From NCBI GenBank assembly GCA_007136375.1, contig SLHB01000224.1:1-7928 (forward strand): a stretch of 7,928 bases of DNA, written 5' to 3'. The stretch is from Candidatus Hydrogenedentota bacterium. Its GTDB lineage: Bacteria; Hydrogenedentota; Hydrogenedentia; Hydrogenedentales; SLHB01. Made by a program: the position numbers and the translations under genes. The notes below the pieces were generated by a model. The model saw nothing but the letters and a program-made list of their open reading frames with translations. It was not told the origin of the DNA and searched no databases. Positions 1 through 7,032 of the stretch are shown here, one piece after another (within the stretch, counting starts at the first letter, position 1; each line of letters opens with the position of its first letter).

Positions 1-1815
1 CTCGTGCGTCCCGCTGGCGCTGCTCCCGCTGACCGAGGTGGTCTGCGAATCGACAACATCCTCTCCGTCCAGCAGCTCCGTGGTCACGGACGCGAGCTCG
101 CCGCCCTCATGAGAAACCGTCCACTCCACATCCGCGCGCAGCCATGGGCCCGTTGTGCGCGCGATTACGTGGAAGGCGTCGATCTCCGGCTCGTTGCTGG
201 GATCGTCTCCGTTGCCGGGGTCCGATGCTTCCGTGGTGAAACCCTGAATATTCTCCCAGTAATGCGCTTCGTCATCAGTCCCTGCAGCGTATGTCGCCGT
301 GGCGATGAACCTGTACTCCTTGGCGGGCTCCAACCCCTCAATGGTCTCGGAAAACGTTCCAACGTCGCTCATGGGGACTCGATCGTCAAAGCTAGACCAA
401 ACCTCCCCATCCCAGCTTCCCTCTTGATGCCCATCACCTTCCCAGCTATCTGTCCACTGGAACCAGACTTCGACTTCGTCAGCGCTGCCTAGGCTCTTGA
501 GCTCTCCCGATAGCGTAGCGGTCGTGGCGGTCACATCTTCGGCGGGCAGGGTCGCCACCTCCGGGTCGCCTGTCTTCGGCGGATCGGACGCCAAAGCCTG
601 CGCCACGGCCAAGTCCGCGCGGACCAATCCGTGCCCCTGATGGCTAGAATCGAGGCCGAGGTCTTCTGCGGTGTCCTGGAGGATAGCGCGCACATCTTCG
701 TTGCTGAGCTCACTGTTCGCGGCCCAGACGAGCGCGGCCACGCCAGCGACGTGAGGCGCCGCCATGGACGTGCCGCTGTACTTGTCGTACTCATTATCGG
801 GCAACGTGCTCAAGACGTCCACGCCCGGCGCGATCAATTCCACTTCCGTGCCGGTGCTGGAGAAGCTAGCGCGGCTATCGTCGCTGTCCGAGGCCGCTAC
901 TGCGATGACTGAATCGTAGGCGGCGGGATAGCCAACCATGCTTCGGTTACCCCGGTGATCTCCACTGTTGCCGGCCGAGGCCACCACCAACACGCCTGCA
1001 CTCCATGCCGCATCACAGGCATCACGCAGTGCGGTAGTACCCCCGCCGCCTAGACTCATGTTGATTACCGATATGTCATCGTCCTCATGAGCCCACTCTA
1101 TGCCGGCTATAATGTCTGACGTCCATCCGCTGCCTGTATCTCCGAGGACTTTCACGGCGTACAGTTTGACTGCGGGTGCGACGCCGACCACGCCAAAGTC
1201 ATTGTCCTGTGCCGCGATGGTCCCGGCTACGTGAGTGCCGTGGCCGTGGCGGTCTTCCCAGTCTTGAGGGTCGTCACTCACCTTGCTTATCCCACCAGCC
1301 ACCTCTAGGTCGTCGTGGGATGCATCGATGCCGGTGTCCAGCACCGCGACCCCGACGCCAGCGCCGGTGGCGGCGTCCCAAGTCGGGAATGAATACTCTT
1401 CGTCGCCAAAAACCTGGTCGATCCCCCACGGGACCGTCTGATGCGCGTACATCTCTTTGTTCGGCTCCACGTACCGGACATCGGGATGCTGTTCCAAGGA
1501 GCGCCAACTGGCTTCGGGGATGTGGGCGTGGACGGCGGGCACGATCCGGAAAGCGCGTTGCACTTCGCCGCCGTAGGCTTCCACCACGGCCCGCGCGTGT
1601 TCGGGCAGTTCCACATGGTCAGGTGGACCGCCTTGTCCGCGGGGTTCGGCGTCCGTGTGGAAGCCGATGAGCACATCGACCTTTTCGACGCCGCCGTGAC
1701 TCGAATGGGGCGGCGGTCCTTGGGCGTCCGCGGGCGGGCTCCACGCGGCGGCCAGGGCCAGGACGAGGGTTGCGGCGCATAGCGTGCATAGTCGGCGGAC
1801 GGTTGCGCGGGTCAT
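1..1815 (-). CDS. Secreted subtilisin-family (S8) serine protease, 3' end beyond window
   Basis: The frame is open from ATG 1815 to the left edge (605 codons, no stop), so the C-terminus is missing. Residues 1-31 form a signal peptide: basic start, hydrophobic core about 12-24, and an ADA/Q cleavage site after 31. Residues about 44-124 resemble the inhibitor I9 propeptide, and the mature enzyme probably starts near QTVPWGID (126-133). All catalytic residues are present: Asp160 in VLDTGID, His192 in HGHGTHVAG, oxyanion Asn283 in SAGNSG, Ser350 in SGTSMAAPH. Asp-His spacing of 32 and His-Asn spacing of 91 equal subtilisin BPN'. After the catalytic domain (to about 408) come a fibronectin-III-like domain (about 418-530), an acidic linker near 532-543 and a second beta-rich domain that runs off the window. 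These last parts resemble C-terminal domains of haloarchaeal secreted proteins, from memory. It is expected to be exported, self-processed and to degrade extracellular protein. ATA, CTA, GTA and AGT codons are commoner here than in ppdK. Confidence 0.93.
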   Translation of the reverse strand, partial: MTRATVRRLCTLCAATLVLALAAAWSPPADAQGPPPHSSHGGVEKVDVLIGFHTDAEPRGQGGPPDHVELPEHARAVVEAYGGEVQRAFRIVPAVHAHIPEASWRSLEQHPDVRYVEPNKEMYAHQTVPWGIDQVFGDEEYSFPTWDAATGAGVGVAVLDTGIDASHDDLEVAGGISKVSDDPQDWEDRHGHGTHVAGTIAAQDNDFGVVGVAPAVKLYAVKVLGDTGSGWTSDIIAGIEWAHEDDDISVINMSLGGGGTTALRDACDAAWSAGVLVVASAGNSGDHRGNRSMVGYPAAYDSVIAVAASDSDDSRASFSSTGTEVELIAPGVDVLSTLPDNEYDKYSGTSMAAPHVAGVAALVWAANSELSNEDVRAILQDTAEDLGLDSSHQGHGLVRADLAVAQALASDPPKTGDPEVATLPAEDVTATTATLSGELKSLGSADEVEVWFQWTDSWEGDGHQEGSWDGEVWSSFDDRVPMSDVGTFSETIEGLEPAKEYRFIATATYAAGTDDEAHYWENIQGFTTEASDPGNGDDPSNEPEIDAFHVIARTTGPWLRADVEWTVSHEGGELASVTTELLDGEDVVDSQTTSVSGSSASGTHE

Positions 1816-1823
1816 GGTTTGGT

Positions 1824-1829
1824 CCTCCT
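1824..1829 (-). promoter_or_regulatory. Ribosome binding site of the subtilase gene
   Basis: A perfect AGGAGG lies 8 nt upstream of ATG 1815. It fixes that start, which also places a proper signal peptide at the N-terminus. Confidence 0.85.
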
Positions 1830-1840
1830 CGCTACGGACC

Positions 1841-1858
1841 GGGAGCGGACTCGCTCCC
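1841..1858 (-). other. Hairpin in the subtilase mRNA leader
   Basis: A perfect 7-bp inverted repeat (GGGAGCG / CGCTCCC) with a 4-nt loop lies between the predicted transcription start (about 1897) and the ribosome binding site, ending 11 nt before AGGAGG. It has no U-tract, so it is not a terminator. It could stabilise the 5' end of the message or affect ribosome access; that role is inference. Confidence 0.5.
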
Positions 1859-1903
1859 CGTATCCGAATTCTCCCGTAAATTTGGCGTGTTATGATGGGA
1901 TTT

Positions 1904-1932
1904 AGTATATAGATTCCAGGGTAGTAGGTCAA
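1904..1932 (-). promoter_or_regulatory. Sigma70-type promoter for the subtilase gene
   Basis: On the minus strand TTGACC (1932-1927, 5 of 6 consensus bases) is followed after 17 bp by TATACT (1909-1904, 5 of 6). Transcription should start near 1897, giving a leader of roughly 80 nt. It sits in an A+T-richer patch between the ppdK terminator and the subtilase start, so the protease gene appears to have its own promoter. Confidence 0.7.
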
Positions 1933-1970
1933 AGATGGAGCACAGCTTCTCGGACTGGCGCCGTATAACG

Positions 1971-2006
1971 AAAACCTCCCTCGCCCGGAAGGCCGGACGA
2001 GGGAGG
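1971..2006 (-). terminator. Rho-independent terminator of ppdK
   Basis: A 9-bp perfect stem (1975-1983 with 1998-2006) is extended inside by a mismatch and a 4-bp CCGG/CCGG stem around a 4-nt loop. On the minus strand it is followed by TTTT (1974-1971). It begins 36 bp after the ppdK stop. The T-run is short, but stem strength and position fit a terminator separating ppdK from the subtilase promoter. Confidence 0.8.
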
Positions 2007-2042
2007 CCGTTTAGCTAGGACCGCTATGCGGGGAAGACGCCG

Positions 2043-4913
2043 CTAGGAGCGCTTGCCCTTCGCCGCGGTCTTCTTTTTCGCCGCGGTAGCCTTCTTTGCC
2101 GCCGCCGTCTTGGGGGCCGCGGCGGTCTTCTTCTTGGCGGCGGCGTTGGACTTGGCCTTCGCGCCGCTAGCCTTCGCGCCGCTAGCCTTCGCGCCGCCGG
2201 CCTTGCGCGGCCACTGGAGGGCGGCTTGCGCCGCCGCCAGCCGCGCGATGGGCACGCGGAAGGGGCTGCAGCTCACGTAGTCCAAGCCCGTGCGGTGGCA
2301 GAACATGACCGAGCTAGCCTCGCCGCCGTGCTCGCCGCAGATGCCGATCTTCAAGTCGCCCCGGGCGCTACGGCCGCGCTCCACGCCCATTTCGACGAGT
2401 TGACCGATGCCTTCCTGGTCCAGCGCCTGGAAGGGATCGTCGGGCAGGATGTTGTGCTCGACGTAGTAGGGGAGGAATGTGCCGACGTCGTCGCGGCTGA
2501 ACCCGAAGCCCATCTGCGTGAGGTCGTTGGTCCCGAAGCTGAAGAATTCGGCGTGTTCGGCGATCTTGTCCGCCACCAGGCACGCCCGGGGGATTTCGAT
2601 CATCGTGCCGACAAGGTAGTTGAGCTTCACCTTGTACTGCTTCGCGATCTCGTCGGCGGCCGCGCGGATGACCTGTTCCTGGTTGATGTACTCGTTCTGA
2701 TGGCCAACCAAGGGGATCATGATCTCGGGAAAGACCTTGATGCGGTCCTTGGTCAGCTCCGCCGTCGCTTCCAAGATGGCCCGGGCCTGCATCTCCGTGA
2801 TCTCTGGATAGGCGACGCCCAGCCGGCAGCCCCGGTGGCCGAGCATGGGGTTCAGCTCGTGGAGCTGGGCCATGCGCGATTTGATCTTGTCCACCGGAAC
2901 ATTGATTTCCTTGGAAAGCTCGCCGACCTGCCGGTCGTCCAGCGTGAGGAACTCATGGAGGGGCGGGTCCAGCAACCGGATGGTCACGGGCTTGCCCTTC
3001 ATGGCCCGGAGGATCTCCTTGAAGTCTTCCTTCTGATAAGGGAGAAGGCGCATCAAGGCCTTGCGCCGCGTCGCTTCGTCGTCGGCGAGGATCATCTCGC
3101 GGACGTGGACGATGCGCTCGGGTTCGAAGAACATGTGCTCCGTCCGGGCGAGGCCGATGCCTTCCGCGCCGAACTGGAGGGCCTGTTCGCAGTCCTCGCC
3201 GCGCTCGGCGTTGGTGCGCACGTTGATCTGGCGCGTGTCGTCCACCCACTTCATGATGCGTTTGTACCAGCGGTTGCGGTCCGGTTGCGCCGGGAGCACG
3301 TCCACCTGATCCGCGTAGACCTTGCCCCGCGTGCCGTTGATGGAGAGCCAATCGCCTTCCTTGATCACCGCGCCGTTGACCGAAATCTTCTTGTCGCGGA
3401 CATTGATATCCAGCGCGCCGCAACCGACCACGCAGCACTTGCCCCAGCCCCGGGCCACGAGGGCCGCGTGACTGGTCATGCCGCCCTTGGCCGTCAGGAT
3501 GGCCTCGGCCACGTGCATCCCGTGCACGTCCTCCGGCGACGTCTCCGTCCGGACCAGCACGACCTTCTTGCCCTGCTTCACCCATTCGGCCGCGTCGTCC
3601 GCCGTCAGCACGACTTGTCCGATGGCGCCGCCCGGGCCGGCGGGAAGGCCGGCGGCGAGCTCCTTGGCCTTCTTCTCCGCGTCCGGGTCGAGCATGGGGT
3701 GGAGGAGTTCGTCCAACTGCGCGGGATCGACGCGCATGATGGCCGTCTTCTGGTCAATGAGCTTCTTTTCGCACATCTCCACGGCGATGCGAATGGCGGC
3801 CACGCCCGTGCGCTTGCCCGTCCGCGTCTGGAGCATCCACAGGACGCCTTCCTCGATGGTGAACTCGATGTCCTGCATGTCCTTGTAATGCTTCTCGAGC
3901 TTGTTGCGGATGGCCACGAGCTCCTTGTAGACCTTCGGCATGCTCTCTTCCAAGGATTTCATGTGCTTGGTCGCGTCGGACTTTGTGGCCTTGTTCAACG
4001 GCAGGGGCGTGCGGGTGCCCGCCACCACGTCCTCGCCCTGGGCGTTGACGAGCCATTCGCCGTAGAACTTGTCCTCGCCCGTGGCGGGGTTTCGCGTGAA
4101 CGCCACGCCCGTGGCGGAGGTGTTGCCCATGTTGCCGAAGACCATGGCCTGCACGTTGACGGCTGTGCCCCATTCCACGGGGATGCCTTCGATGCGGCGG
4201 TAATGCGCGGCGCGTTTCCCTAGCCAGGATTGAAACACGGCGCGGATGCCGCCCCAGAGCTGCTCGTGGGGATCGTCGGGGAAGGCCTTGCCCAAGGTCT
4301 TCTTGACGATCTTCTTATACTCGTCGCAGAGGGCTTTGAGGTCGTTCGCGTCCAGGTCGACGTCCTCGGTCACGCCCTTCTTCTGTTTCATGGCCTCCAT
4401 GGCGTGCTCGAGCTTCTCGCGGACGGACTCGCCGTCGGCGTGCTCGACGCCCTGGGCCTTTTCCATGACCACGTCCGCGTACATGGTGATGAGGCGGCGG
4501 TACGCGTCATAGACGAAGCGCTCGTCGCCCGTCAACGCCGTGAGGCCGGGGATGGTGTCTGGAGACAGGCCCACGTTGAGAACGGTCTCCATCATGCCCG
4601 GCATGGACCGGCGCGCGCCGGAGCGGACGGAAAGGAGCAGGGGCTTTTTCGGGTCGCCGAACTTCTTGCCCATGGCCCGTTCCACTTTCCGGAGCGCCTT
4701 CAAGCACTCTTGTTCAAGGTCCTTGGAAAGTTTGCCTCCGGTCTTGTAGTACTCGGTGCACATTTCCGTGGTTATCGTGAACCCCGCCGGCACGGGGATG
4801 CCCAGACTCGCCATTTCGGCCAGGTTGGCGCCCTTCCCCCCGAGGAGGTTTTTCATGTCTCCCCGGCCTTCCGCTTTGCCGGCGCCAAAGAAGTACACAT
4901 TCTTTTTCGCCAT
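2043..4913 (-). CDS. ppdK: Pyruvate, phosphate dikinase (EC 2.7.9.1)
   Basis: This cytoplasmic enzyme converts ATP, pyruvate and phosphate to AMP, PEP and pyrophosphate, reversibly; it serves PEP supply or pyrophosphate-dependent glycolysis. Counting from ATG 4913 (956 aa), the ATP-grasp nucleotide-binding region covers about 15-360, with GGKGANLAEM near 25-34 and SVRSGARRSMPGMM at 95-108. The swivelling phosphohistidine domain carries GGMTSHAALVARG (477-489) with the phosphorylated His482. The PEP/pyruvate TIM barrel (about 520-895) has RLLDPPLHEF (646-655), GTNDLTQMGFGFSRDD (794-809) and the catalytic Cys859 in ICGEHGG. All key residues are intact. A TTG two codons upstream (4919) keeps the frame, but ATG gives the usual MAKKNVYFFG start and a better distance (10 nt) from AAGGAG. 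Residues 904-956 form an unusual Lys/Ala-rich tail beyond the normal end of the family. The gene has its own promoter and terminator. Confidence 0.98.
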   Translation of the reverse strand: MAKKNVYFFGAGKAEGRGDMKNLLGGKGANLAEMASLGIPVPAGFTITTEMCTEYYKTGGKLSKDLEQECLKALRKVERAMGKKFGDPKKPLLLSVRSGARRSMPGMMETVLNVGLSPDTIPGLTALTGDERFVYDAYRRLITMYADVVMEKAQGVEHADGESVREKLEHAMEAMKQKKGVTEDVDLDANDLKALCDEYKKIVKKTLGKAFPDDPHEQLWGGIRAVFQSWLGKRAAHYRRIEGIPVEWGTAVNVQAMVFGNMGNTSATGVAFTRNPATGEDKFYGEWLVNAQGEDVVAGTRTPLPLNKATKSDATKHMKSLEESMPKVYKELVAIRNKLEKHYKDMQDIEFTIEEGVLWMLQTRTGKRTGVAAIRIAVEMCEKKLIDQKTAIMRVDPAQLDELLHPMLDPDAEKKAKELAAGLPAGPGGAIGQVVLTADDAAEWVKQGKKVVLVRTETSPEDVHGMHVAEAILTAKGGMTSHAALVARGWGKCCVVGCGALDINVRDKKISVNGAVIKEGDWLSINGTRGKVYADQVDVLPAQPDRNRWYKRIMKWVDDTRQINVRTNAERGEDCEQALQFGAEGIGLARTEHMFFEPERIVHVREMILADDEATRRKALMRLLPYQKEDFKEILRAMKGKPVTIRLLDPPLHEFLTLDDRQVGELSKEINVPVDKIKSRMAQLHELNPMLGHRGCRLGVAYPEITEMQARAILEATAELTKDRIKVFPEIMIPLVGHQNEYINQEQVIRAAADEIAKQYKVKLNYLVGTMIEIPRACLVADKIAEHAEFFSFGTNDLTQMGFGFSRDDVGTFLPYYVEHNILPDDPFQALDQEGIGQLVEMGVERGRSARGDLKIGICGEHGGEASSVMFCHRTGLDYVSCSPFRVPIARLAAAQAALQWPRKAGGAKASGAKASGAKAKSNAAAKKKTAAAPKTAAAKKATAAKKKTAAKGKRS
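2046..2204 (-). other. Histone H1-like Lys/Ala-rich C-terminal tail of PPDK
   Basis: The last 53 residues of PPDK (904-956) contain 16 Lys and 1 Arg, no acidic residue, and otherwise almost only Ala, Gly, Ser, Thr and Pro. KKKTAA motifs recur. The composition is that of bacterial histone H1-like or AlgP-type tails and predicts a disordered, strongly basic extension. PPDKs I know end near the preceding ARLAAAQAAL helix. The frame is the same as the enzyme and reaches a clean TAG at 2043, so it is a genuine extension of the reading frame and not a separate gene. Confidence 0.9.
2161..2205 (-). repeat. 15-bp tandem repeat encoding AKASG-type pentapeptides
   Basis: Two identical 15-bp units (2161-2175, 2176-2190) are followed by a third matching at 12 of 15 positions (2191-2205). 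They encode the first part of the basic PPDK tail. The exact copies, down to the codons, indicate recent duplication, and the length could vary between strains by slippage without changing frame. Confidence 0.9.
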
Positions 4914-5061
4914 TCCCAATGCTCTCCTTCGTGGTCGTTGATGCGTTTCGATATGAGTTTTTCAGGCTTGAAGGGCGCCTCAAAAACAGCGCCGCCACGG
5001 GCCTCCCCAGACCTCATGGCGCTTGGAAGTGTTGTGAACGGGCGCATGGATCCGCGCCGCC
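4914..5061 (-). other. Long 5' leader of ppdK
   Basis: The predicted transcript has about 148 nt before the start codon, long for a bacterial leader. It contains G+C-rich segments able to form short stems (for example GGCGC and GCGCC flanking a T-rich loop near 4975-4995) and the AAGGAG ribosome binding site at 4924-4929. I recognise no known riboswitch or protein-leader class and no convincing leader peptide. Its extent rests on the predicted promoter. Confidence 0.4.
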
Positions 5062-5067
5062 ACGCAA

Positions 5068-5096
5068 ACTATACAAGAGCCCTGTTCTGGGTTCAA
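5068..5096 (-). promoter_or_regulatory. Sigma70-type promoter for ppdK
   Basis: On the minus strand TTGAAC (5096-5091, 4 of 6) is followed after exactly 17 bp by TATAGT (5073-5068, 5 of 6). The -35 box begins 16 bp after the regulator stop codon. Transcription should start near 5061, leaving a leader of about 148 nt before ATG 4913. ppdK therefore need not depend on read-through from the regulator gene. Confidence 0.65.
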
Positions 5097-5112
5097 ACGC
5101 CGCGGACGCGCT

Positions 5113-6192
5113 TTAGCTCCGGCCCCCTCGTTTTCCGGCCGCGCCCGCTGTCACGGCGCCCGGCCCGCGCTTCGTCCGGCGCCGCGCTCCGCCATAAGCC
5201 GCTGCCATGGCTTGTATCTTCGTCCGCGCTTCCTCCACGAGATCCGCCGGCTCCAGCAGGCGCGCCTCGGGGCCGAAACTGAGGATCCAGGACAACACCT
5301 CGGGCCGGCTCGTCGCCGTGAACTCAAGCTCCGCGCCACCGTCCGCCAGCTTCGTCACGCGCTGGTCCGCGCTCCACGTCCGTTCGCTCACATACGCGGC
5401 GGCCTCCGGGCCGATGCGCGCCCGGACCCGGAACGGTTCGCCAAACATGAGGCCAAAGGTCTTTGGGCCCTCCGCGTCCGCGGCGGCCTGTTTTTCGAAG
5501 GTGCGGCTTGTCGCCTCCACCTTCTTCATGCGGTGCACGGCCAGCAAGGGGTCGTAATAGCCCCCGTCCGGGTTCTCCAACGCCGCTTCCAAGCGGCAGT
5601 GGACGTAAAGGCCCTCCCGGTAGGCGATGAGCTTCAACGGCGCGGCCGTGATGTTCTTGGCCCGGGGCGCGCTGGGCGAACGGTAGGCGATGCGGCAGAC
5701 CTTGCGTTGGGCGATGGCCTCGAAGAGGGCCTGGATGATCTCCTGAAACCCGCTGTAATCGATGACGCCCTTGGGCCGGCTCTCCGCCGACAGGGCCTCT
5801 GCTTTTCCGCGCTCCGCGAAGTCCGGCAGCAACGCGTTCGCCTGGGCGATGGTCCGCGAGATCTCGTCTTGCAGGAAACGCGGCAGCAAATGCCACGCGA
5901 AGTCCCGGCAGAGCATCAAGTGCTGGATGGCTTCCGCGTCGAGCGTAACGTTCGGAGGGCGCTGGGGGTTCTTCACCCGGTACCAGCGTTGCCCGTCCTC
6001 CATCCAGCTCTCGATGGCCAGGCCGTGGCTCCGCTCCACGGTTTCGATGGCCCGCAACACCGTCTGCTTGGAGCAGTGCAGCGTATCCGCGAGTTGCTTG
6101 AGGGAGTGCTTTCTCCCGCTAAACAGCAGCAAGCCATACAGCCCCACCACCTTTCCGGCGGGCGAGGCGTAAGGGTCGAGTTTCTCCGGCAT
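5113..6192 (-). CDS. HTH-WYL domain transcriptional regulator (YafY/PafC-like)
   Basis: This is a 359-aa DNA-binding regulator. Residues about 12-75 form a DeoR/HTH_11-type winged helix, with the recognition helix around CSKQTVLRAIETV (40-52). The WYL domain spans about 148-233: REGLYVHCR (192-200) holds the W-Y-L-equivalent strand and LAVHRMKKVEATSRTFE (217-233) the conserved basic/aromatic end. A WCX-type C-terminal extension follows (about 247-330). WYL domains bind ligands, in some cases nucleic acid, and many such proteins control DNA-damage, metabolic or phage-defence genes; the ligand here is unknown. The last 25 residues (335-359) are a basic, glycine-rich, probably disordered tail. 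ATG 6192 is preceded by GGAGGA at 10 nt spacing. ppdK follows 199 bp downstream on the same strand and is a positional candidate target. No defence gene is beside it. Confidence 0.9.
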   Translation of the reverse strand: MPEKLDPYASPAGKVVGLYGLLLFSGRKHSLKQLADTLHCSKQTVLRAIETVERSHGLAIESWMEDGQRWYRVKNPQRPPNVTLDAEAIQHLMLCRDFAWHLLPRFLQDEISRTIAQANALLPDFAERGKAEALSAESRPKGVIDYSGFQEIIQALFEAIAQRKVCRIAYRSPSAPRAKNITAAPLKLIAYREGLYVHCRLEAALENPDGGYYDPLLAVHRMKKVEATSRTFEKQAAADAEGPKTFGLMFGEPFRVRARIGPEAAAYVSERTWSADQRVTKLADGGAELEFTATSRPEVLSWILSFGPEARLLEPADLVEEARTKIQAMAAAYGGARRRTKRGPGAVTAGAAGKRGGRS

Positions 6193-6242
6193 GCGCGCTT
6201 AGTCCTCCCCAATTCCACAATCTGCAACCAACGTTCGGCTCT

Positions 6243-6272
6243 GTTCTAGCAGAAGCGGATCGGATTACGCAA
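6243..6272 (-). promoter_or_regulatory. Weak candidate promoter for the WYL regulator gene
   Basis: On the minus strand TTGCGT (6272-6267, 3 of 6) and TAGAAC (6248-6243, 4 of 6) are 18 bp apart, about 50 nt upstream of ATG 6192. The match is modest. It is offered because the 152-bp gap to the rhomboid gene suggests a separate transcription start. Confidence 0.3.
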
Positions 6273-6293
6273 GTGGTTGGCGGGATTCTTGTT

Positions 6294-6321
6294 GGAAAGA
6301 GAGGCGCCGCCGCGAAGCGCC
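6294..6321 (-). terminator. Possible weak terminator after the rhomboid gene
   Basis: On the minus strand a 5-bp GGCGC/GCGCC stem (6321-6317 with 6307-6303) around a 9-nt loop is followed by TCTCTTT (6302-6296). It lies 24 bp past the rhomboid stop. The stem is short and the T-run interrupted, so this is only a candidate. Confidence 0.25.
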
Positions 6322-6344
6322 GTGGCCGCGCCGGGGGACAGGAG

Positions 6345-7001
6345 CTAGGTTTCGCCCCGGAGATAGGCGATGAGGGAGCACTCCGTGCTGCTCATGCGGA
6401 TGACGCCACTGAGCAGCAGCGCGGTGGCCAAGAGAAACCCGCCGGCGAACCCGCCCAAGTGGGCCCAATACGCGACGCCCGGCGCGCCCGTCCACGCGCC
6501 CCAAAGGTCGAAGGCCAACCACATGAGGATCAGCCACATGCCGCTGAGGGCAAAGGTGCCGATGTAGTAGATGAAGAGGTAGAAGACGGTGATGTTGTTG
6601 AGGGGATAGAGCATGAGGTACATGCCCACGACGCCGTTGACCGCGCCGCTCGCGCCGATGGCGGGCGCTTCCGCGACGAGGAGGTGGGCCACGCCCGCCG
6701 CGGCGCCCGTCCCCACGTAAATGAAGAAGTAGGGGATGTTGCCCACCTTCGCGCACACGGCGTTGCCGAAGACCCAGAGAAACAGCATGTTTCCGAGGAG
6801 GTGGAGCACGTCCCCGTGTACGAGCATGTAGCCGAAGAGCCCCTTGACGCTCCATTGGAGCACCATGGCCTCCACTTCCCGCTCCGGAACCGCGCCGGCG
6901 AACACCATGACGGAGAACGCCGCCGTGACGCCAATGATGATGAAATTCGCGAAGGGCCAACGGTACATGGGCACGTCGGCCGCCAGGGGAAACAGCAACA
7001 T
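6345..7001 (-). CDS. Rhomboid-family intramembrane serine protease
   Basis: This 218-aa polytopic membrane protein is predicted to cleave transmembrane helices of substrate proteins within the bilayer. It has six hydrophobic segments (about 17-36, 58-80, 90-108, 114-133, 138-162, 178-200), the minimal bacterial rhomboid core. The nucleophile is Ser118 in GASGAVNG, and the general base is His181 in YWAHLGGFAGGF. The oxyanion-side motif HGDVLHLLGN gives His62, His67 and Asn71, matching H145, H150 and N154 of E. coli GlpG. The order and spacing predict an active enzyme rather than a pseudoprotease. There is no cytoplasmic N-terminal domain and only a short C-terminal tail. ATG 7001 has GGAGG 7 nt upstream. 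The gene starts 31 bp after the stop of the propeller gene and has no visible promoter of its own, so the two are probably co-transcribed. The natural substrate cannot be told from the sequence. Confidence 0.95.
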   Translation of the reverse strand: MLLFPLAADVPMYRWPFANFIIIGVTAAFSVMVFAGAVPEREVEAMVLQWSVKGLFGYMLVHGDVLHLLGNMLFLWVFGNAVCAKVGNIPYFFIYVGTGAAAGVAHLLVAEAPAIGASGAVNGVVGMYLMLYPLNNITVFYLFIYYIGTFALSGMWLILMWLAFDLWGAWTGAPGVAYWAHLGGFAGGFLLATALLLSGVIRMSSTECSLIAYLRGET

Positions 7002-7032
7002 GAAAGCCCCTCCGCGGACGCCCGCTTGGGCT

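Noticed and set aside
2053..2280. A 75-codon plus-strand frame with a Phe/Ala-rich, membrane-like translation
   Set aside because: It is the exact complement of the Lys/Ala tail of PPDK (AAG codons read as CTT/TTC), so its hydrophobicity is a by-product.
2226..4223. A 665-codon open frame on the plus strand opposite ppdK
   Set aside because: It is antisense to a fully conserved enzyme, its translation is His/Leu/Val/Asp-rich with no recognisable domain, and long antisense frames are expected in G+C-rich genes with strong third-position bias.
4917..4919. TTG as the ppdK start
   Set aside because: It adds only two residues, lies just 4 nt from AAGGAG, and the ATG at 4913 gives the usual family N-terminus.
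4989..5063. Two copies of a 10-bp direct repeat (GTGGCGGCGC on the minus strand) in the ppdK leader
   Set aside because: Short G+C-rich words recur by chance in this DNA and there is no symmetry or spacing suggesting an operator.
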